Positions 59,365 to 64,000 of a DNA stretch of 64,000 nucleotides are shown piece after piece (the stretch's first letter is position 1; the number at the start of each line of letters is the position of its first letter). The stretch spans positions 1-64,000 of the forward strand of contig SUVR01000012.1 in NCBI GenBank assembly GCA_015061915.1. Direction: 5' to 3'. The notes beneath the pieces were generated by a model. The model worked only from the letters and a program-made list of their open reading frames with translations, was not told where the DNA came from and made no database searches. This DNA comes from Lentisphaerota bacterium. GTDB lineage: Bacteria; Verrucomicrobiota; Lentisphaeria; Victivallales; UBA1829. A program made the position numbers and the translations under genes.

Positions 59365-60978
59365 ATGAAACTTTGTGCGCTCCAGATCCCCTTCGCCTAC
59401 AATGAGGCAGATTGCGATGCTTCCGTCCGGTTCGCCATCGAACAGCTCAAACAGTGTGATGAATCCTGCGACATCATCCTGACTCCCGAATACACCAACG
59501 CCCCGGCAAATTTTGAAAAAGGTGCCTGTATCCCGTACACAAAAAAGTTCACGGACGAACTGTTGACGACCGCAAAGGAAACGGCACGCCGCTGCAACGC
59601 CATTGTGGCGGTCAACTATGTGAGCGAAGCGGAAGAAGGTATATTCCGCAACACCACGGCTGTCTTTGACCGACAGGGAAACGAGGCGGGACATTTCTAC
59701 AAACAGCATCTGCCCCGCGCGGAACGGAACATCAATCTGCTGGATGAGACATACACCCGCAAGTTCCGCCGCCCGGACATCGTTACGGTGGATGGGATCC
59801 GGTTCGGGTTCCTAATCTGTTACGATACGTACTACACGGAATATGTGGCACACATCGCCAGCTGCAAGCCGGATATTGTGCTGGTCTCCTCCTTCCAGCG
59901 GGCGGAACGCCCCGAGATCCTGCGGATCCAGAATCAGCATCTTGCCTTTTATTGCAACTGCTATGTACTGCGCGCCTCCGTCTCCATGGGGGAAAACGCC
60001 ACCACCGGCGGCATATCCATGGCGGTCACGCCCGAAGGAACGATTCTGGGCGAGTTCGGCAACAAACTGGGGCTGTTCACTTGCGAGATTGAGGACATCC
60101 ATCACAAATTTATGCGATCCAACAGCTTCGGCGGCAGCATGATCCCCAACGATAAATTCATCAGTCAGGGCAGAACGCCGTGGGCGTACCGGACCTGCGG
60201 CAGCCCGGTGATCGAACCGGAATCCACCCTGCCCTATCCCCGGATCTGCGCACACCGGGGCTTCAATACCGTTGCGCCGGAAAACACCCTGCCCGCTTTC
60301 GGTGCCGCCATCGCTCTCGGGGCGGAAGAGATCGAACTGGATGTGCGGTTCTCCTCTGACGGCGTCCCGGTCGTCTGTCACGATGACCGCCTTGACCGGG
60401 TATCCGATGGCACCGGGCTGGTTCAGGACAAAACGTTTGCCGAACTGAAAGCGCTGGACTTCGGCAGCCGTTTCGGCGAGCGTTTCAAAGGTTTGCCGAT
60501 CGCCTCCTTTGAAGAAGTGCTGGCAAAATTCTCCCGCCAGACCATCATCAACCTGCATATCAAAAATTTCGGTCCGGTGGAAGAAAAATATCCGGCAGAC
60601 AAGTTCCAAAAGATCGTGGACCTGCTGGAAAAATATGATTTTCTGGACAATGTCTATCTTATGGCGACCTCCGGGGTCATGGAAACCGCCATGGAGATCG
60701 CGCCGGACATCCCCCGCTGCATGAGTGCCGATCCCGATCCCTGGAAGATCGTGGACCGCGCCATTGAATGGAAGTGCAGCAAGGTCCAGCTCTTTGCCCC
60801 TTATTACAATCAGGAAATGATCGACAAAGCCCACGCAAACGGCATCCGCTGCAACATTTTCTACTGCGACGACCCGGCAAAAGCGGAAGAACTTTTTGCT
60901 ATGGGGATCGATACCATCCTTACCAACGATTATCTTGCAATCGCAAATGTTTTGAAGAGAATCAAAGAAAAGGAATAA
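59365..60978 (+). CDS. fused carbon-nitrogen hydrolase (nitrilase) and glycerophosphodiester phosphodiesterase
   Basis: The 537-residue cytosolic protein has two complete catalytic domains in one frame. Residues 1-285 form a nitrilase-superfamily amidohydrolase with triad Glu42 (TPEY), Lys113 (FYKQHLP) and Cys152 (FLICYD). Residues 293-535 form a GDPD domain: ICAHRGFNTVAPENT with His297-Arg298, EIELDVRFSSDG with Glu324 and Asp326, and CHDDRLDRVSDGTG with His339. GAGGA precedes ATG 59365. The gene for a beta-helix protein follows 4 bases on. Such a fusion suggests a substrate with both an amide and a phosphodiester; no known example came to mind. Confidence 0.93.
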   Translation: MKLCALQIPFAYNEADCDASVRFAIEQLKQCDESCDIILTPEYTNAPANFEKGACIPYTKKFTDELLTTAKETARRCNAIVAVNYVSEAEEGIFRNTTAVFDRQGNEAGHFYKQHLPRAERNINLLDETYTRKFRRPDIVTVDGIRFGFLICYDTYYTEYVAHIASCKPDIVLVSSFQRAERPEILRIQNQHLAFYCNCYVLRASVSMGENATTGGISMAVTPEGTILGEFGNKLGLFTCEIEDIHHKFMRSNSFGGSMIPNDKFISQGRTPWAYRTCGSPVIEPESTLPYPRICAHRGFNTVAPENTLPAFGAAIALGAEEIELDVRFSSDGVPVVCHDDRLDRVSDGTGLVQDKTFAELKALDFGSRFGERFKGLPIASFEEVLAKFSRQTIINLHIKNFGPVEEKYPADKFQKIVDLLEKYDFLDNVYLMATSGVMETAMEIAPDIPRCMSADPDPWKIVDRAIEWKCSKVQLFAPYYNQEMIDKAHANGIRCNIFYCDDPAKAEELFAMGIDTILTNDYLAIANVLKRIKEKE

Positions 60979-60982
60979 GACC

Positions 60983-62014
60983 ATGTTTCTCCCTGCTGAC
61001 CGCACCCTCGCCGACTTTCCCCGTCTGGCAAACGAAACCGATGATGCACCCCGTATCCAGCGCGCCATTGACGCCTGCCCCTCCGGTGTTCTTTACATCC
61101 CCGGCGGGATCTACGAGATCGCCACGCCTGTGTGTGTGAAAAATCTCTGTTCTCTGCTGCTGCACAAGTCCGCCGTCCTCCGCGCCGTGAAGGAGATGGA
61201 TTTTGTCATGCGCGTGGAGTGCGCCATGCAGTGGGATAAATCCCTGCGGACGCCGGATATGCCCGAAGACTACAACCTCTTTGTCCGGGGTGGTCAGTTC
61301 GACGGCAACGGGCTGGCATCCTGCCTTGTTCTCTCCCATTATCACCACTTTACGCTGGCGGACACCACCTGTCTCAACGGCAAAAAGTACGGTCTGAAAG
61401 TGGACGATGAACAGCGTTACGGCTATGAACTGATCGTGAATAACCTTTACTGTAAGACGGTCATCCCCGGTCTGGCGGGAAATATCGGGGTCTATGTGAC
61501 CGGCGGCGACAGCCACTACACGGATGTGGTGGTCATCGACTACACCACCGGTTTCAAATTTGTGGAACACGGTTGGGCGTGCCGTCTGACCCGCTGCCAC
61601 GTCTGGGGCGGTCCGGTCCCACCGCCTGCCGAAGGCGAACTGCCGGAAATGCTCAAGGATTCCATCTGTTTTGATATCCAGTCCGACGGCTGCATCCTGC
61701 GGGACTGCTATGCCGATACCGGAGCGATCGGATTCAAGATCGCCGGAAACACCAGTCTGCTGGGATGCTATTATTTCAGCAATCCCAGATTCGGGCTGGA
61801 CAACATCACCTGCATCAAGCACGAGCGGGGACATCTCACCGTGGCGGAGTGCGCCTTCAACAAGACCGCCGAACACGTGAAGCTCTATGAAGGCGATGGC
61901 GTGAACGGGATCTGGTCCAACAACCATCTGCTGGCATTCCCTGAAGACACCCCCTGCCCCTTCTCCGGCAAGGCGGATGCCAAAGCGGAATACCGTCCAC
62001 TTGCCGGTATGTAA
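60983..62014 (+). CDS. right-handed beta-helix protein (pectate-lyase / GH28-like)
   Basis: The 343-residue protein opens like glycan-active beta-helices: DDAPRIQRAIDACPSGVLYIPGGIYEIATPV. Repeated rung-like segments follow (FVRGGQFDGNGLASCLVLSHYHHFTLADTT, CFDIQSDGCILRDCYADTGAIGFKIAGNT). No signal peptide is seen and I did not find a clear catalytic set, so the activity is open. It follows the nitrilase-GDPD gene by 4 bases and is translated from the same message. A terminator lies at 62030. Confidence 0.82.
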   Translation: MFLPADRTLADFPRLANETDDAPRIQRAIDACPSGVLYIPGGIYEIATPVCVKNLCSLLLHKSAVLRAVKEMDFVMRVECAMQWDKSLRTPDMPEDYNLFVRGGQFDGNGLASCLVLSHYHHFTLADTTCLNGKKYGLKVDDEQRYGYELIVNNLYCKTVIPGLAGNIGVYVTGGDSHYTDVVVIDYTTGFKFVEHGWACRLTRCHVWGGPVPPPAEGELPEMLKDSICFDIQSDGCILRDCYADTGAIGFKIAGNTSLLGCYYFSNPRFGLDNITCIKHERGHLTVAECAFNKTAEHVKLYEGDGVNGIWSNNHLLAFPEDTPCPFSGKADAKAEYRPLAGM

Positions 62015-62029
62015 GAGAAAAAAATAAAT

Positions 62030-62079
62030 CGCGGAGTAAAATCTTTTGCAAAAGATTCTTTTCCCCGCGCCCTTTTTTT
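62030..62079 (+). terminator. terminator of the nitrilase-GDPD operon
   Basis: GCGG (62031) and AATCTTTT (about 62040-62047) pair with AAAAGATT (62050-62057) and CCGC (62065-62068), with small bulges; CGCCC and seven T follow. The stretch from here to 62361 otherwise holds only the mini-gene and terminator at 62212-62317. Confidence 0.7.
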
Positions 62080-62211
62080 CAAAAACATTTATATGGATTG
62101 CACCACTTTTCAGTGTTCGCAATCCAGTTTTTTACGCTGCTCAATCCTTCGATCTTATCGAAAAAAATTCAGAACACCGTTCGATCTCTGCGCAGAAATT
62201 GATAAACACAT

Positions 62212-62244
62212 AAAAAACGCCCGCAGGGTAAAGGGCTGCGGGCG
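62212..62244 (-). terminator. rho-independent terminator (minus strand)
   Basis: On the minus strand CGCCCGCAG (62244-62236) pairs perfectly with CTGCGGGCG (62226-62218) and six T follow. It ends the transcript of the zinc-ribbon gene and mini-gene. Confidence 0.9.
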
Positions 62245-62281
62245 CTTCCATACATCTTCGACAGGTTTGTTTTCTTCACTG

Positions 62282-62317
62282 TCAGGTGCTGTTTTCGATC
62301 GGTACTGCTTCTGACAT
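62282..62317 (-). CDS. possible 11-codon mini-gene or frameshifted small gene
   Basis: An ATG at 62317 has an excellent site, AGGAGG, 5 bases upstream, stronger than that of most genes here. The frame encodes MSEAVPIENST and stops. A second frame continues with an acidic, protein-like stretch (APDSEENKPVEDVWKRPQP) up to the terminator at 62212-62244, so a small frameshifted gene is possible. It lies 44 bases after the zinc-ribbon gene stop on the same strand. Leader peptide, remnant or chance are all open. Confidence 0.35.
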   Translation of the reverse strand: MSEAVPIENST

Positions 62318-62361
62318 TTTTTCCTCCTTCCTTTTGATGAGGGGTTATGGTATTGTGAATG

Positions 62362-62967
62362 TTACTCCGCAAATATTCCGATCAGCGCAAAAGACCAAAG
62401 AAAAAAATCCAACGATAAATCAATCCAAAAAGCCATGCTGCCAATTTCCTTGCGCACACCGATTTGCTTCAGATTACACAGAAAAATGTGCATATTTCTC
62501 ACCAACAGAGGCGAATCACTCCCCATACGGCACTGTTTTTTCAGTCGAAACAGCTTTTTATTCATCTTTTTCGAGAGAACCGCATACCGGATCCAAATCC
62601 ACAATGGTGCAATACCGGGCAGCAGCATAAAAACAACAATCAGTGCGGATAAACTAATAACTCCCAACCAAATTGTCAAAGGGGATGAATGAAAAGTCCA
62701 AGCAAGGCTAAAAAATGGAGAAGCAATGATAAGACAGATCGGAGTGGTAACAAGAGGCAGAAGCAGCAATATCGCCACTCCCCACCACATAGTCCAAGGG
62801 TAGTACGGCTTCAGTTCGGTGTGGCATATCTCCTCAAATTCGGCGTCTGCATTCCAACTTCTGCCGCACTCGCAATGAACAAGCTCTTTTGTTTTGTAGA
62901 TGCGGGGATCCACACGGTACACATTGCCGCATTTGGGACAGGTGATTTTTGTTTTGTCGATAGCCAT
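62362..62967 (-). CDS. zinc-ribbon multi-pass membrane protein
   Basis: This 201-residue protein begins with ITCPKCGNVYRVDPRIY (Cys10, Cys13) and HCECG (Cys32, Cys34), an MJ0042-type zinc ribbon. Hydrophobic segments follow (VAILLLLPLVTTPICLIIASPF, LTIWLGVISLSALIVVFMLLPGIAPLWIWI, and one near the C-terminus), so it is a membrane protein with a cytosolic ribbon. The function is unknown. ATG 62967 was chosen because AGAAAG stands about 8 bases upstream. Confidence 0.72.
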   Translation of the reverse strand: MAIDKTKITCPKCGNVYRVDPRIYKTKELVHCECGRSWNADAEFEEICHTELKPYYPWTMWWGVAILLLLPLVTTPICLIIASPFFSLAWTFHSSPLTIWLGVISLSALIVVFMLLPGIAPLWIWIRYAVLSKKMNKKLFRLKKQCRMGSDSPLLVRNMHIFLCNLKQIGVRKEIGSMAFWIDLSLDFFLWSFALIGIFAE

Positions 62968-63433
62968 ACGTTTCACTTTCTGTTAAAGTTTTTTTCTGCA
63001 GCATTTTTTCAAACGCAAAACACTCCGTACTTATAAGGTTCTGATTTTTCGTTTTGTCACTTATATGACAGATTTTTCCGGTATGTTCCGGCATTTTTCA
63101 GTCGTTATTGCACCGTACGATCAATAACCGGTGAATATTCCCGGAGCATCCAAACTTTTTTCGGACTTTTTTGCAAAGGAAACAAAATCCGGACTTGCAT
63201 AAATCGTTCAAAATATTTTTCTATTTTGCTTGACAAAACTCAAACCACGAATGATTTATGACAGTTTTTGCGGTAAAAACACGCATATTCCGCAGAATTC
63301 CGCCCTGCAACAACCATTTACCATCCGAAAAAAGTTCAAGAAAAAATCGTTCCGGACTTGACTTGACAGCGGGAATGGTGTATTTTTTGGAAGTTTCGAT
63401 TTGTTAACTTAATCAGAAATCAGGAGAAATAAG
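62968..63433. other. 466-base intergenic region with divergent control signals
   Basis: No gene was found. It holds the promoter at 63358, the inverted repeat TGTCA-cttata-TGACA (63055-63070) and two direct copies of TCCGGACTTG (63188-63197 and 63351-63360), each near a copy of AATCGTTC. A TTGACA occurs near 63232 without a convincing -10. The repeats may be binding sites for a regulator of the oxidoreductase gene. Confidence 0.4.
63358..63386 (+). promoter_or_regulatory. sigma-70 promoter of the Gfo/Idh/MocA gene
   Basis: TTGACT (63358-63363), 17 bases and TATTTT (63381-63386), overlapping the second TCCGGACTTG copy. The ATG is 47 bases downstream. Confidence 0.68.
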
Positions 63434-64000
63434 ATGAGCGACCGCAAAGTAAAAGTCGGCGTTGTGGGGCTGGGCAACATGGGCAGCCAGCACCTTGTTT
63501 TTGTTTCCAACATCCCCACGATGGAACTGGCAGCGTGCTGTGACATCGTGCCGGAAAAAGCGCAGAAGGCTGGCGAAAAGTACAACATTCCGTACTTCAC
63601 CAACGCAGAAGACATGATGAAATCCGGGCTGATCGAAGCGATCATCATCGCGGTCCCCCATTACGATCACACCACCATTGCCATTGCGGCTTTTGAACAC
63701 GATCTGCACGTCCTCACGGAAAAACCGGTGGGCGTCCACAAGAACGATATTCTCAAGATGATCGCCGCACACAAGGCACATCCGGAAAAACGGTTTGCTG
63801 CCATGTTCCAGCAGCGGATGCTGCCCATCTACCAGAAGATCCGTCAGCTGGTCCAGCGGGGCGAACTGGGTGCGATCCAGCGTATCAACTGGATCATTAC
63901 GGACTGGTTCCGCTCTCAGGCGTATTACGATTCCGGGTCCTGGCGTGCCACATGGAAGGGCGAAGGCGGCGGCGTGCTGCTGAACCAGTGTCCCCACCAC
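63434..64000 (+). CDS. Gfo/Idh/MocA-family oxidoreductase (3' end outside window)
   Basis: The first 189 codons are visible and the frame stays open at the window edge. The Rossmann fold starts VKVGVVGLGNMGSQHL. The family motif appears as TEKPVG, with its Lys, and AIIIAVPHYDHTTIA precedes it. RINWIITDWFRSQAYYDSGSWR marks the start of the substrate domain, as in myo-inositol dehydrogenase relatives. AGGAG lies 7 bases before the ATG. It differs from the relative at 39788, which lacks the standard Glu-Lys-Pro. Confidence 0.92.
   Translation, partial: MSDRKVKVGVVGLGNMGSQHLVFVSNIPTMELAACCDIVPEKAQKAGEKYNIPYFTNAEDMMKSGLIEAIIIAVPHYDHTTIAIAAFEHDLHVLTEKPVGVHKNDILKMIAAHKAHPEKRFAAMFQQRMLPIYQKIRQLVQRGELGAIQRINWIITDWFRSQAYYDSGSWRATWKGEGGGVLLNQCPHH

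Noticed and set aside
61857-62088. Small minus-strand frames at the end of the beta-helix gene
   Set aside because: No ribosome site; they overlap the plus-strand coding end and its terminator.
1-64000. CRISPR array, integrase or insertion sequence
   Set aside because: No regularly spaced repeats, transposase motifs or terminal repeats around a transposase were seen.

Overview
The window reads as chromosomal DNA of a free-living or gut-associated Gram-negative bacterium, most likely of the PVC superphylum (Lentisphaerota/Victivallales-like). This rests on an RND pump, secreted glycoside hydrolases, many cytosolic glycosidases with AraC and GntR/LacI regulators, Hanks-type kinases and Gfo/Idh/MocA oxidoreductases. 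The taxonomic call is inference from gene content only. No rRNA, CRISPR array, integrase or intact insertion sequence is seen. There is one tRNA, Ser-GCU.

Layout. 1-4.1 kb: minus-strand S-adenosylmethionine cycle operon (metK, adenosine-kinase-like pfkB, ahcY, small zinc-ribbon membrane protein). 4.4-6.5 kb: three unrecognised genes, the first a Cys4/HTH protein. 6.7-11.8 kb: RND adaptor and pump, then a small secreted basic protein; both units carry the same bipartite upstream element. 12-14.6 kb: GH78 rhamnosidase, then tRNA-Ser. 15-17 kb: sodium/solute symporter. 17-20.1 kb: nfeD, stomatin-like, DtxR-like and mannose-1-phosphate guanylyltransferase genes. 20.1-21.3 kb: flavoprotein and ABM monooxygenase. 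21.3-27 kb: three secreted proteins, one GH123/DUF4091-like. 27-30.4 kb: BNR sialidase-like gene, AraC regulator and GH29 fucosidase. 30.46-30.64 kb: a 180-bp nested inverted-repeat/terminator structure. 30.6-36 kb: five-gene minus-strand operon (membrane protein, hisF, malic enzyme, panC, lactonase). 36.1-43.9 kb: GntR/LacI regulator and a six-gene intracellular sugar operon with two GH20 paralogues. 44-48 kb: UDP-sugar epimerase, then ftsB-like, tsaC, GH1 and rsuA-like genes. 48-52.5 kb: two Ser/Thr kinases, the second a transmembrane kinase with leucine-rich-repeat ectodomain. 52.5-57 kb: EF-G paralogue, then a TIM-barrel isomerase, PnuT-like transporter and thiamine pyrophosphokinase. 57-62 kb: unknown gene, NSS transporter, nitrilase-GDPD fusion and beta-helix protein. 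62-64 kb: zinc-ribbon membrane protein, a possible mini-gene, and a Gfo/Idh/MocA gene cut by the window end.

How it fits together: fucosidase, sialidase-like, hexosaminidase, rhamnosidase and beta-glucosidase genes point to a specialist on host or plant glycans. The GH29, GH20, GH1 and BNR products have no signal peptides, so oligosaccharides would be cut inside the cell after import, while the secreted 630- and 793-residue pair would act outside the cytoplasm. Many transcription units carry a recognisable sigma-70 promoter (TTGnnn, 16-17 nt, TAnnnT).

The most unusual items are the nitrilase-GDPD fusion, the kinase with a triplicated LRR ectodomain, the element TGCAATAAA-N12-TGCGTTAT shared by the efflux operon and its secreted neighbour, and the inverted-repeat structure at 30.5 kb.
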